Of a stretch of 64,000 nt of DNA, positions 9,214 to 19,856 are shown one piece after another. Under the pieces are notes generated by a model, which ran no database searches, was not told the origin of the DNA, and saw only the letters and a program-made list of their open reading frames with translations. The position numbers and the translations under genes were made by a program. Every line of letters starts with the position of its first letter. The first letter of the stretch is position 1. The stretch spans positions 23,143,844-23,207,843 of the forward strand of contig CM044964.1 of the NCBI GenBank assembly GCA_024516035.1. Direction: 5' to 3'. The DNA comes from Bactericera cockerelli. Taxonomy: Eukaryota; Arthropoda; Insecta; Hemiptera; Triozidae.

Positions 9214-9697
9214 TATTGTTTGTCACCCATCTATTGTTTGTCCTTCCCCGGCGTAGCTCAAGTACGGCTCATCAGAATTTTGCGATCGATGTGTCAAATT
9301 AAAGTGCGATCGATGTGTCTCTTACAAATAATATTGTAACCCAAATTAGGAATACAAATATTTGTCGGCACGGGGGATCGAACCCGGGACCTTCCGCATG
9401 GCAAGCGAGCGCTTATCCACTGAGCTAATCTTGCGCTTTCCTCTTTCTATCTATCTCTCCCTCGAGGGAAAAAGAACGAGTCCGAAAAATTGGATGGGCG
9501 ACACAATTTTTTTTTCTCGTTTTTTGATCTAAATGACATTTGTTCTCAAAATTTTAAGTGACGACCTATCAACTCAATGTGAGATAGTTCTAGGTAAGGG
9601 TCTGAGCTTTAATTTGACACATCGATCGCAAAATTCTGATGAGCCGTACTTGAGCTACGCCGGGTAAGGACAAACAATAGATGGGTGACAAACAATA
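9214..9697. mobile_element. Inverted-repeat element carrying a tRNA-Gly-like insert
   Basis: The left arm (9214-9305) has TATTGTTTGTCACCCATC, CGTAGCTCAAGTACGGCTC and GCGATCGATGTGTCAAATTA; the right arm (9608-9697) is its reverse complement. The module also occurs twice as direct repeats at 27025-27385. Within the spacer at 9364-9438 is a minus-strand tRNA-like unit. Confidence 0.75.
9364..9438 (-). mobile_element. tRNA-Gly-like SINE head (tS7)
   Basis: The minus strand reads GATTAGCTCAGTGGATAAGC, an anticodon-arm-like CGCTTGCCATGCGG and the B box GGGTTCGATCCCCCG. A GCC anticodon would be Gly. The acceptor ends do not pair well, and diverged copies occur at 21328 and 37640, so I call it repeat-derived rather than a functional tRNA. 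Confidence 0.65.
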
Positions 9698-9839
9698 TTC
9701 ACGTTTTTCGACTTAGATGACGTAGTGTGTTGTGTGTGTCTGATGGGCTGGCAAAGCGGCGGGTGCAACTCGCTAGTATTACATAATTATTATAATAGGT
9801 AAATAGATAAAAATTAAGATTCAAACCCGCGACCTCTGA

Positions 9840-10291
9840 GTTAAAAAGAAAGAGAGAGAGAAACAGAGAGAGATAGAGAGAGAGAGAGAGAAAGAGAGAG
9901 AAAAAGAAAAAGAGGAAAGAGAAAGAGAAAAAGAAAAAGAAAGAGAAAGAGAGAGAAAGAAAGAGAAAGAGAGAGAAAGAGAAAGCGAAAGAGAAGGAGA
10001 AAGAGAAAGATAAAGAGAAAGAGAAAGAGAAAAAAAAGAGAAAGATAGAGAGAGAGAAAGATAGAAAAAAAAAGAGAGAGAGAAATATAAAGAGAAAGAG
10101 AAAGAGAAAGAGAGAGAGAAAGAGAAAAGAGAAAGAGAAAGAGAAAGAGAAAGAGAAAGAGAAAGAGAAAGAGAAAGAGAAAAAAAGAGAAAGATAGAGA
10201 GAGAGAAAGATAGAAAAAAAAGAGAGAGAGAGAGAAATATAAAGAGAAAGAGAAAGAGAAAGAGAAAAAAAAGAGAAAGAGAAAGAGAAAG

Positions 10292-10331
<40 letters not shown>

Positions 10332-10345
10332 TGTCAGGGATAGAG
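9840..10345. repeat. GAGAAA/GA microsatellite block
   Basis: Almost pure purine over 500 bases, built of GAGAAA and GAGA with AAAAAA and ATAG interruptions. A subunit near 10025-10110 (AAAAGAGAAAGATAGAGAG) recurs near 10180-10250, so the block has a higher-order repeat of about 150 bases. Confidence 0.95.
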
Positions 10346-10544
10346 AGAAAGTTGAAATACGTGCCAATTACTAGAACTACATCTATTTGCTCTGGAATTT
10401 TTTTTTTACAAAAGGATTAAATTTAAACCCCAAGAATTCTCTTGTACTGCAAGGAAAACACGTCCTGGAGAATAGATATACATAAGTACATATCTATATA
10501 CATAAAGTATATATTTACATGTACATAGTGGAAATCCTTGGCAA

Positions 10545-10710
10545 GGGTGATACTGAGAGAGGGAGAGAGATGGAGAGAGACAGAGTGATAGAGGAAAAAA
10601 AGAGGGATCTGAGAGAAAGAAAGTTACAGCAGGATCTAATCCCAACCTTGGCAATGTATCCTTTCTTTCCCCTCTTCTACTTATCTCTCTCACTCACACT
10701 CTCTTTCTTT

Positions 10711-10751
<41 letters not shown>

Positions 10752-10752
10752 G
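10545..10752. repeat. GA tract followed by CT tract
   Basis: GA-rich at 10551-10625 and (CT)n at 10680-10752, so the two arms are complementary and could fold back. Between them about 50 bases of unique sequence. Confidence 0.85.
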
Positions 10753-11034
10753 CTCTGTTTCTCACTCTTCTTTCTGGTTCTATGAAACAGTAAACCTGAC
10801 ACAGTTCTGCGATTAAATTCAGGATGCCCCATATTAAGGATCTAGACAAAACAGAATTCATTCAATATGATGTTACTGGTTTGATGTTTTTAAATTAATA
10901 TGTACATTAGAAAGGTAAAGGTGCTTTTTGATCACCCTGTAGTATGTGTATTAGAGGAGCCCGGACCAGATTTCGTTCTGGGGAAAGTCTACTAGGATAA
11001 GAAGATTATTAAGACCAGGGCACTAAAGTAAATG
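10753..11034. other. Non-coding stretch
   Basis: No gene or recognised repeat; a solo CACCCTGTA motif at about 10934 resembles MITE ends. Confidence 0.4.
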
Positions 11035-11135
11035 CTTATTGTCCCATACTATTCTGGGTCTCTTGAGACCCATACTGTAGAGACCTATACTATTCTGGGT
11101 CTCTTGAGACCCATACTATGCTGGGTACCTTAGTG
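11035..11135. repeat. Short palindromic tandem repeat
   Basis: CTATTCTGGGTCTCTTGAGACC occurs twice, about 50 bases apart, with GGGTCTCTTGAGACCC self-complementary and ATACT connectors. Confidence 0.75.
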
Positions 11136-11159
11136 TGACAAGTCTGTGTAAGACATATT

Positions 11160-11325
11160 ATTATTATGAAACTCTTTATATTGTAATAATGGTAAAAATT
11201 AAAATGAAAAATTGACAACATTAATATAAACAGGAAAAAAATAAACAAGTATAAACATATGTCCTAACAAAAGGGCGGGGTTATTGCCTATGGCAATCTC
11301 TTCCATCCAACCCAAGACATGTCTC
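11160..11325 (-). mobile_element. LINE-type 3' end (L3), the empty site of MITE-2
   Basis: The minus strand runs GGTTGGATGGAAGAGATTGCC, then AACCCCGCCCTTTTGTTAGG, then an AT-rich tail to TATAAAGAGTTTCATAATAATA. It matches the sequence that surrounds MITE-2 at 15730-15820 and 17222-17300, but with an unoccupied TATA at about 11226. Confidence 0.65.
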
Positions 11326-11640
11326 ACTTTAATATTTCTTTTCCTATGTGTTATATTTTATATGTAACTGTGTATATGTAATTTAAAAGAAATGTACAAT
11401 AAAACACATTATTATTATTTTAAACACTGTCTAGCCCTTCTTGTTCTAATAAAGATCTACATATTACTATTTCTGTTTTCATGACGTTCTATTTACATAA
11501 ATTTCTATGTTTCCTGCTGATCTATTTATGGTTCGCCTCTTGGCAATCGATACTTTCATTGAGAAATTGAATGTTTTCCAGAAACCCACTGCATTCTGCC
11601 ATATCTGCATGTGAGACGATTGTTGGATTGCGCGAATGAC
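11326..11640. other. Non-coding stretch
   Basis: Nothing coding is supported. Confidence 0.4.
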
Positions 11641-11644
11641 GCAG

Positions 11645-11647
11645 TTT

Positions 11648-11711
<64 letters not shown>

Positions 11712-11712
11712 A
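11645..11712. repeat. (GA)n microsatellite
   Basis: About 34 GA units with three single interruptions. Confidence 0.95.
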
Positions 11713-12099
11713 AGAGCTATTATAGTCAGTTCTTGTATCATGGTCAAGGTTTATGGTAGGAAGGAGAACTGTTCTAAATTAATATTGTCCTTTTGTACAA
11801 TATGCTCCATACAAAATAGTGCATAAATTTTTGCCTTTAGATGTCATAAGTATAACAAAATAAATAAATAAATATATGAGAAGACAGGGGATACACAATC
11901 AATGAGTCACCTAATGCTGCCAGCGTGTTGGGAGCATTGCCATCAGAAGAACTGACATCCATATTCTATCTGTAAATTTTAATAAAATATAGGTACTTTA
12001 ATATGTATCATTTATGTTAATATACCTATCACAATTTCAGAGGGTAGTTTAGTATTAAAGGAACTTTTCTTTTTAGTTGATTATTTTGTATCATTTGCC
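11713..12099. other. Non-coding stretch
   Basis: No gene; AAATAAATAAATA at about 11856. Confidence 0.4.
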
Positions 12100-12388
12100 A
12101 ATTACTCCTCAACTGGTAGCTGCTCACATCCAAGCAGCTACTCATTTTTCCTCACGAGGTATGAGTGGACCCCGAACATCCAAGTCATAGTAGGGTGGCG
12201 TCATCGTGAACGATGATAGCCAGAAAATGGAGGAATGACTCAGCACTTATATACCACTGTCTTTACAAGAAGGCTAATAATTGACAAGTAAAGAGCAAAA
12301 ATCCTGCTCAGCTGGGGATTGAACCCATGTCACCGTGCGTGCAATGCCTAGCGCGCTCCTAGCGCGCTAACTCACTAGGCCACGGACT
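12100..12388 (-). mobile_element. SINE family tS1, interrupted by repeat R
   Basis: Minus-strand tS1 body (CTACTCATTTTTCCTCACGA, GAGTGGACCCCGAACATCC) and head (GTCACCGTGCGTGCAATGCC, AGCGCGCTAACTCACTAGGC). Repeat R (12193-12288) sits between them, so R inserted after the SINE. The head carries a small duplication of TAGCGCGC. Confidence 0.8.
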
Positions 12389-13190
12389 ACTTGTTGTAGG
12401 AAGTAAAGGTAGTACAAGAACATAACATACAATAATACATTTCTCAGAAGAGAGGCATTTCTGGCTTAAATGACAGAGAATCCCTTGGGCATGGAGCCAA
12501 CCGCCATCTTAGAAATGTCTTTTTTTAACATTATATTATATGGTTGTGATTTGACACAATGATGAAATAAACTGGTTAACTGGTGCGACATCACACGAAT
12601 TTCCTTTTACACCGAAAAAAATTCCACCACTGGTGACTCAACGATATCAGAAAGCGAAAAATCTGGTGTGACACCACATGACTTTCCTTATTACCGCCAC
12701 TGGTGACTTAAGGGTAACAGTTATCTAAAAATCAATGTCAAAATCGTAATCAACACCTCAGTATCATTCGATTTGATATGTCACAACCCCCATCTACGAT
12801 AAATGATAAAAAAAGTTGGTCTAATCGGGACCTTCAAAAATACCCTTAAATTGGAGCCGGGTTCCAAAAAATCAAGGTAGCAAAAAAAAAGATCCGAGTA
12901 AATCCCTTTTTATTTTTCTAAGAAAAATTTTCTCTCCAACTTTTTTTGTGGATTTAACCAATTCAAAGAAGCGGCCCTGGCGGCCCAGTTTTGCGGCCCC
13001 AGAATGCGACCGATTTAAACCAAAAGTTTCGTGGTTCGAATATTAAGATTCATAAATCCAAGCAGACCCTTTAGTTTTTAACATGGCTACAAAGCCCGTC
13101 TTAGATAATATATGAACTCTACAGTTGTTGTCAAGGTGAAATTTAAGTGATAGTGTCCACTAAGATTAACTAATCCTGTTTCATAATTTT
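12389..13190. other. Non-coding with a degraded direct repeat
   Basis: CTGGTGCGACATCACACGAA..TTTCCTT..ACCGCCACTGGTGACT-type segments occur twice, at about 12578-12640 and 12662-12708. Otherwise nothing recognised. Confidence 0.45.
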
Positions 13191-13372
13191 CTGCCCTGTT
13201 CTTGGGTGTTCGGGGTCCACTCATACCTCGTAAGGAAAAATGAGTAGCTGCTTGAATGTTAGCAGCGACTAGTGGCGGAATTATAGGCAAAAATAAGATA
13301 TTGGGAAAAGTCCTATAATTCTGCGCTACCCACTAAAATTGTGATATAATAACACAAAGAAACACATTATTA
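13191..13372 (+). mobile_element. 3' two thirds of SINE family tS1
   Basis: TTCGGGGTCCACTCATACC, AAAATGAGTAGCTGCTTG, CTAGTGGCGGAATTATAGG and AATTGTGATATAATAACACA are present; the tRNA-like head is absent. Confidence 0.75.
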
Positions 13373-13796
13373 TTATATTTTTGTTTCAGTAGCTCTACCC
13401 TGTAAGTTATATAGACGTAAAAAAGAATCAAAGACATATCAATTTACTTTCATATTCAGTATAGAATCTCTGATTCCAGTCGCATTACTGTGGCTGTGGG
13501 GTTAGCCATTGCTATACATAGATTTTGAACCTTACCGTCATTCCCAATAATTATATATATGTATATATGTTTTTCATGTTTCACCATGTAGTTTTTTTAT
13601 ACATACTATGTTGTTAAATACATAGATACCTATGTACAAGTTGGTGTGCCAACCGCTGCTTGTTTTCATGGCCAAGATCAAGGATTGGCCATAGGGACGA
13701 TATTAGTTAAAGTTCGTTGAAGTGTGATTTTTTACCAACATCAGAAGTTCGAAAAGGCGGCGAACTCGTAATTGGAAGTCGGTCCCAATAGTTTAG
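13373..13796. other. Non-coding stretch
   Basis: It has TATATATGTATATATG near 13552. No gene is supported. Confidence 0.4.
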
Positions 13797-13895
13797 ATAA
13801 ATAAAAGTTATTATATTTGTGTTATTCTCTTTCTCTATATCAGAAGTACTTAAACTCGCTTGACTAAATCTGCGCTGAACCCGGGACTTGAACAT
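13797..13895 (-). mobile_element. SINE family tS2, truncated
   Basis: The minus strand keeps CAAGTCCCGGGTTCAGCGCAG and the 3' part to ATAATAACTTT, but the head is cut at the B box. A stray head-like fragment lies just upstream at 13755-13795. Confidence 0.7.
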
Positions 13896-14435
13896 GCGGG
13901 TTTGTTGCTAGAGAGCTTTCGTCAGTAAGATCTAATCAGTATGATCTAAACTTTCGTCAGTAAACAAACACATTTATTTATATTTATTTATTGCACTGTA
14001 TGTGCTAGCAAGTTGACTTGAGGCAACGTTTTCCTCTGTACAATACCCTCCAGATTAATACTGCCTATTAGCAGAGGCAGTATTGATCTGGATAGCAGTA
14101 TTGATCTGGATGCTACTAATAGCAGAGATAGTTTACACTATTACTGATACAGGCATGGCCAAAGTAAGGCAATACCCTGAGCCAAAGTCGATGAAGCGAC
14201 AAGGTCATTCCTATATCTTCAGTTCTGGTAATGCCAATGTCAAGGTTATCCACCCTCTCCACAACAGTAGTATGTATTTTGTCTTCTTCTTCTTTTACTT
14301 TGCCTTTTTGCAAACCTTAATTGAGGTCGGCGCTTGTGCAATTGTACAATATTGTTACATAATACATTGTTCTGTTTATGTAACAAGGGGAACTTTTTAT
14401 ACATTGAAGCGAGAATCAGAGACAAAGGGAGCGAG
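13896..14435. other. Non-coding stretch
   Basis: Between 14043 and 14125 a GCAGTATTGATCTGGAT unit is repeated two to three times. Open frames at 14083 and 14116 have no recognisable domain and run into the GA repeat. Confidence 0.45.
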
Positions 14436-14492
14436 AGTGAGAGAGAGACAGAGGAAGGGAGAGAGAGAGAGAGCGAGAGAGAGAGAGCGAGA

Positions 14493-14547
<55 letters not shown>
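14436..14547. repeat. (GA)n microsatellite
   Basis: GA tract with occasional GC and TA interruptions. Confidence 0.95.
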
Positions 14548-14548
<1 letters not shown>

Positions 14549-14627
14549 CATGGCCAACTGAGTCGAGCTCAAAGAACCTAAATTTTGTTACCAGGAACCC
14601 ATTGAAGACACACAGAATGATGTTTTG

Positions 14628-14918
14628 ATGATAATCATCATCATTTGATGGATATCATCATCATTCGATGGATATCATCATCATTTGATGGAAATCATCA
14701 TCATTTGATGGAAATCATCATCATTTGATGGAAATCATCATCATTTAATAGAAATCATCATCATTTGATGGATATCATGATCATTATTTTGATGGAAATC
14801 ATCATCATTTGATGGAAATCATCATCATTTGATGGAAATCATCATCATTTGATGGTAATCATCATCAATTAATAGAAATCATCATCAATTAATAGAAATC
14901 ATCATCATTTGATGGGAA
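14628..14918. repeat. 20-bp minisatellite (GATGGAAATCATCATCATTT)
   Basis: About 14 units of 20 bases, GATGGAAATCATCATCATTT, with single-base variants and one 23-base unit near 14780. There are no spacers of independent sequence, so it is not a CRISPR array. Confidence 0.95.
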
Positions 14919-15029
14919 ATCTGTTTAAATCTACCGTCTGTCCTGTAAAATTTTATTCTGGAAATTTTAGCTTACATGGAAGTGAACTACACTGTATGAA
15001 TGTGACGACATTAGAATACATGAAAGTAA

Positions 15030-15240
15030 GCACTGGCAGTCAAGTGGTTAACGCGCTAGTCTGGTAATTCAGGTAGCGCAGGAATTCGTTGGTTCGAATA
15101 CCACCCAGTGCACGAATTTTTTCTCATTAATTTGAGTTTGTGACCGTATAATAATATGATTTTCAGGTTTAGGTGGTAGAAAATGCTTTGAGCATTAACC
15201 TCGCCTGGTGGTTAACTTCCACTAAAGAGTATTATTATTA
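15030..15240 (+). mobile_element. tRNA-headed SINE, family tS5
   Basis: Head CACTGGCAGTCAAGTGGTTA, ACGCGCTAGTCTGGTAATTC and B box GGTTCGAATACC. Body: GAATTTTTTCTCATTAATTTG, AGGTGGTAGAAAATGCT, GAGCATTAACCTCGCCTGG and CCACTAAAGAGT. Other copies: 42840 and 62447 (plus), 35780 fragment (minus). Confidence 0.8.
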
Positions 15241-15729
15241 GCCACCCAGTATGAGCCCGACAACTTTAGCATACATGGAAGTGAGCACAGCATGTCACTT
15301 CTGCGTAATATTGGAAATGGATATTTATAATACCATTCACTTCTACAGATTTATGTACCTGTGTAGTTTTATGTAAATAGATATTTATATCAGTCTCTTT
15401 TACATACATATCTATGTATTGATCTACCTCTATTGGAATTTAATGGCTCATATATTTGTGCACATGGGTTCCAGGACGGGGGGCTGGGGGTTGTTATGGG
15501 GTCGAATGGAGGTTAAAACCAAGTAGAATCAATAGACATGTGAGTTAGCACTACTTGTTAGTAGATGGTGATAGTTTTTTTCTGCAAGTCACTTTTGTAA
15601 AATAAAATACTATGCCGCGTTCTTCACAACTCGACCGAAGTGTTTGATTCAAAGAAAACACACTTCTCTTTCCCCATTTTTTTCAGAAGAGGAAAATTTG
15701 CATCAAAACACAGCGTATGTATATTTATT
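15241..15729. other. Non-coding stretch
   Basis: Nothing coding or repetitive recognised except short AT words. Confidence 0.4.
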
Positions 15730-17300
15730 TATTAAGAAACTCTTTATTACCAGAACATATAATATTATACTGACAAATAATGGTAAATATTAAATATAAA
15801 AATTGACAATATTAATTATACAGGGTGTCCCGTATACAGATGCAAATATTTTGAGGGTAGGTTCAGCCCACCGTGGACTATCATCTGAGCGAAACTTGCA
15901 GTGGGGCATTTTGCTTTGTTAAAGAGTTATGACCAAATCCCTGTTTTTCCCACAGGTCTAGAGGTCACTTGGATCGATGTACGTTTTTAAAGAAATGATA
16001 GCCAGTAAGTAATTTTTGACTTCATGTATGGATAGTCATGCATATTTCCCTTCGAATGCAGTTGGTTGCATAAAAAAATATTGAAAGACCAGAGAGATAT
16101 TTAATCATAAGTTCAATACTTTTCTAAAATTAGATTTTTCCCTTTTTTTCCCTTTCGTGAATTTAAAGTACTTCTACAATTGCAATTCTGCGTATCACTA
16201 GTTCAAGAAATACCCTATTATGTTTAGTTTTAGAAAAAAGAAAGCTCATTTATATTACTTTAAAGATCATGGAACGCAGTACACACAAAGCTCAAAAAAC
16301 ACTTCTGAATCATGATGGAAAATTCAAAGTTGGCTGAATTTTAACAGTATTGGCGCGTAATTTGAGGTATAAATACACTGCTCTGGGATGTTTAACAGAG
16401 GGAAATTGATCATTCACAGTGGTCGGTCGGTGTGAACTTTTATGTGAATGGGGTTACGGGGTCACAGGGTTATCATGAGGAAAAATGAGAGAGGCTGCAA
16501 CGAAAGCAGCAACCAGTGGTGTAATTATGGACAAAGACTCTGCGCTAAAGACACTCGCCTTGTTATTTTAACTATTAGATTTGATTGATATAGTTGGTTA
16601 ATAGAACTATTTGTACTCAGAAATTTTTCATTTATAACTTGCAGTTGGCACAAAAATGGTCACACAGACCGCTTCAGGCATCGAGTGTTCTTCAAAATGC
16701 AATAGCGCCCAGATTCAAAATTTGATAGATGTGTTTCTCTCCTTCTGGTGCCGTTTATTAAGGCGTATCTCATTCGTTCCTTCACGCGTCTGAAAGAACT
16801 TTGTATTTATTGATACAAAAAAGCAAAGGGTATTTTTTTACCTAGTGATACGCAGAATTGCTATTGTAGAAGTACTCTAAATTCACGAAAGGGAAAAAAG
16901 GGAAAAATCAAATTTTAGAAAAATATTGGACTTATGATTAAATATCTCTCTGGTCTTTCAATATTTTTTTATGCAACCAACTGCATTCGAAGGGAAATAT
17001 GCATGACTATCCATACATGAAGTCAAAAATTACTTACTGGCTATCATTTCTTTAAAAACGTGCATCGATCCAAAAGACCTCTAGACCTGTGGGAAAAACA
17101 GGGATTTGGCCATAACTCTTTAACGAAGCAAAATGTCCCACTGCAAGTTTCGCTCATATGATAGTCCACGGTGGGCTGAACCTACCCTCAAAATATTTGC
17201 ATCTGTATACGGGACACCCTGTATAAACAAGAAAAAAATAAACAAATTATATACATATGTCCTAACTAAAGGGCGGGGTTACTGCCTATGGCAATCTCTT
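15730..17300 (-). mobile_element. LINE-type 3' end (L3) split by MITE-2
   Basis: The minus-strand LINE end begins at about 17300 (GGTTGGGTGGAAGAGATTGC), is interrupted at 17221-15821 by MITE-2, and resumes to GGTAATAAAGAGTTTCTTAA at 15730. AATAAAG near its end fits a polyadenylation signal. Confidence 0.65.
15821..17221. mobile_element. MITE-2, 1401 bp foldback with about 380-base inverted repeats
   Basis: Ends CAGGGTGTCCCGTATACAG and CTGTATACGGGACACCCTG, flanked by TATA. The left arm (to about 16205) and the right arm (from about 16840) are near-perfect inverted copies, including TTGAGGGTAGGTTCAGCCC and GTATGGATAGTCATGCATA. The centre has no transposase; at about 16465-16550 it holds a degraded 3' part of SINE tS1 (ATGAGGAAAAATGAGAGAGG). 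The insertion split an L3 LINE end whose unoccupied form is at 11160. Confidence 0.9.
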
Positions 17301-17532
17301 CCACCCAACCCTTCTTGCGTGAGTCGGCGAGAAGGTTTTTTACCGTCTAAACCCCTCTTATTGGTTGTGTTTCTATTATATGATGCCCTGGGACAGCCGT
17401 GTTGTGGCATTACTTCAGGGTCTTTTTCTTTTTCCCCATTAACGAGCCTGCTTATGTACCAATAATACCAACACCAATACACTAATAAAGTGTCAATAAA
17501 TAAATAAAAATAAATCAATAGGCCACCCTGTA

Positions 17533-17538
17533 TATAAA
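17533..17538 (+). promoter_or_regulatory. Candidate TATA box of cuticle gene 1
   Basis: TATAAA lies 168 bases before the proposed start codon at 17706. That leaves a plausible leader of about 140 bases. It sits in CACCCTGTATATAAAC, whose CACCCTGTATA part matches the ends of MITEs in this window. No initiator was identified with certainty. Confidence 0.35.
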
Positions 17539-17705
17539 CCCACGGGGCGAAATAGATCAAAGTGAAAAGTTACGGAACAATGAAAAGTTCCATTCAGATG
17601 TTAAGGTCGGGGTGCGGAAAGTTCCAGTGAGATGTGGAGGTCGTGTGTTAGTCTGAGACCAACCAGGAAGCAGCGAGGACCTAAGGACCAACCCTACAGA
17701 CCATC

Positions 17706-17717
17706 ATGTACAGAGCG
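17706..17717 (+). CDS. Cuticle gene 1, proposed exon 1 (MYRA)
   Basis: ATGTACAGAGCG is followed directly by the consensus donor GTAAGTAC at 17718. The phase is 0, and so is the acceptor at 32536. Joining gives MYRA-ILIFSAVVTASRG, a convincing secretory signal peptide with a short basic n-region and a hydrophobic core. Short first exons that encode only the first few residues are usual for RR cuticle genes. The intron would be 14,818 bases. The alternative is another short exon nearer exon 2; I found none as good. Transcript data would settle it. Confidence 0.7.
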
Positions 17718-17774
17718 GTAAGTACTTTTTTGTGATTGAAATATATTTAAACGATCGATCCAATTAAAAATAAA

Positions 17775-18066
17775 GTCACCGTGGTAGAGTGAGTTAGCGC
17801 GCTAGGCATTGCACACACGGTGACCTGGGTTCGATCCCCAGCGGTACAGGATTTTTTCTGCTCTGTTCTCGGGTGTTCGGGGTCCACTCATATTTCGTGA
17901 GGAAAAATGAGTAGTTACTTGTATGAGTAACGACCAGTGGCGGCATTACCAGAGTAAAAAGAAATTAATGTAATAGAATTATTCGAAAAGTACAGGAAGC
18001 TCTTAGTAATGCTGTGCTACCCACAAGAAAATGTGAAGTGGCCTTGTGCTTCACCTCAAAGAAATC
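17775..18066 (+). mobile_element. SINE family tS1 (full copy) in intron 1
   Basis: Head GTCACCGTGGTAGAGTGAG with B box GGGTTCGATCCCC, complete body and the 3' end CACCTCAAAGAAA. It lies only 57 bases after the proposed donor of cuticle gene 1. Confidence 0.85.
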
Positions 18067-18924
18067 ATACTTTAAGTTTTGAACATTAAACTTTGTATAA
18101 TTTTCTTTATTCAAACAATAAACGGAAATATATTTGAGTTCAGTAGTGAAATTTTTTGATCGTGAAAGCTAAGGGGACTGTGGTAAAAATTTGAAATGGA
18201 CCCGAAAAAAAGGACCGGTTGATATTTTTTAATTGTAACCTATTGAGTGGGGTATTGAATGAAAGGTCTCGATGTGCTCATCTGCTCATGCTTGAATGAA
18301 CATTTCTAATGCGATAGTTGAACCTGTGAGAGGTTAACAGTTGAGTGAGGTTTATAGCTACCACGATTGCCAGATTAGCGCGTTCACCATTTGACTACCA
18401 CTTTATTACAATTAACGTAAAAAAGTAAAAAAAAAAAAAACCTAATAAAAGTTTAAAAACAGCCAACAAATTATATTATTATTTGTTCATTTATTTACTT
18501 ACTTAATTAATTCATTATTTACGTAAATGTATTCTGGACCATGTTAATATCATCAACAAGCAGCTGGCGAGACCCACAAGGTCGGATGAAATCTATGGAG
18601 CCAAGTCAACCAAACTTTTGATTAAACAATATTAAACATGAAAAAAATAAATCGATCAAAATAAATACTATTAATACCTTTCAATGTACAATTGTACACC
18701 TTGCTTGAGTATACTTAGGTGTCCTTAAAAGATTTTTGTCCTACCTTGAAAAAAATAAAAAATAAATACCTGTCAGCTTTAAGGTAACAGAAAGTAAAAA
18801 ATATTTTTTTTAGGGAAGTTAAATTTGCTTAGAATGCAGAGCACGCTATAGTGAAGACCACGAGAATATTAGACAAATCGTTTGGGTACTCAATGGTTTA
18901 GAAAATCGAAAATTTACCATTCTC
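18067..18924. other. Intron 1 sequence without recognised content
   Basis: It has a poly-A run near 18428. A fragment GTTAACAGTTGAGTGAGG near 18334 may be repeat-derived. No gene. Confidence 0.4.
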
Positions 18925-19298
18925 CCTTTCTTTTTCTTTCTCCCTCTCTTTTCCTCACTCTCTCTCTCCCTCTCTTTTCCTCGCTCTCTGTCCCTCTTTT
19001 TTCCTCACTATCTCTCCCTCTCTTTTCCTCACTCTCTCTCTCCCTCTCTTTTCCTCACACTCTCTCTCTCCCTCTCTTTTCCTCACTCTCTCTCCCTCTT
19101 TCTCTCTCTCTCTTTCCCTCTTTCTCTCTCTCTCTCGCTCTTTCTCTCTCTCTCTCTCTTTCTCTCTCCCTCTATCTCTCTCTCTCCCTCTTTCTCCCTC
19201 TCTTCTTCTTACCTCCATGTATTACTCCTTTATTTTATTTTACCTTCCTTCTCTCATACCTTTACTGAACTCTCTCTCTCTCTCTCTCTCTCTCTTTT
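18925..19298. repeat. CT-rich tract with TCTTTTCCTCACTCTC units
   Basis: Pyrimidine tract on the plus strand. In 18945-19100 a 28-38 base unit, CTCCCTCTCTTTTCCTCACT, recurs about five times; pure CT follows at 19272-19296. Confidence 0.9.
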
Positions 19299-19326
19299 CT
19301 CTTTACCTCACTCTCCTCTATCTCTT

Positions 19327-19474
19327 ACCTACCTCAGTAGCTTGATCGATAAGGTGGCGGACTTGTAACCTGGAGGTCGGTGGTTCAAGTCCAGGTTTCA
19401 GCGTGGATTTAGTAAAACGAGTTTGAAAAATTGTGATATCACAAAAGTGATTTACACAAATATGTTAACTTTTT
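19327..19474 (+). mobile_element. SINE family tS2
   Basis: Full-length: CTACCTCAGTAGCTTGATCG, B box GGTTCAAGTCC and end ACACAAATATGTTAAC. Confidence 0.85.
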
Positions 19475-19856
19475 AAATGGATAGAAACTGGCAGATGCCA
19501 ATTTTATTATTTATTTATTGTTCAGGCGCCGATTTACCCTATAGTATGGATTGATATACCCTACTCTACCCTACATCCTACATGGAACACTGTCACCCCA
19601 CGAGGCTACATGTTACCCCGCCCTATAGTGCACCAAAACTAGCAAAAACTTGAACACGTGCCAATTTTCTATACCCATTGTTGATTTCCGGGTAAGGTCG
19701 CTATAACAGGAACCAAACTTTCAAGTTCTAGTAATAATAATAATGATAAAAATATTTAGCATTCTTAGAGTTATTGTTTGGCTCTGAATTTTTCAATCAA
19801 GCGAAACGGTTGTTTCGCGGAAAAACCCCTTTCAGAAACTACCTACAGTGCTTATA
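19475..19856. other. Intron 1 sequence without recognised content
   Basis: A short run of CTACCCTACAT-like words near 19560-19590; nothing else. Confidence 0.4.

Noticed and set aside
9364..9438. Functional tRNA-Gly gene
   Set aside because: B box and anticodon arm are tRNA-like, but acceptor pairing is poor and diverged copies occur at 21328 and 37640. SINE head is more likely. The same applies to tRNA-like units at 8123, 40472, 52375 and 56212.
9699..10367. A 222-residue minus-strand frame
   Set aside because: Made of SFSFSL/SLSLSL from a GAGAAA microsatellite. Same reason for similar frames at 7621, 18882, 30737, 39076, 40845 and 55288.
14628..14918. CRISPR-like regular repeat array
   Set aside because: Units of 20 bases are directly adjacent without spacers, and the context is eukaryotic.
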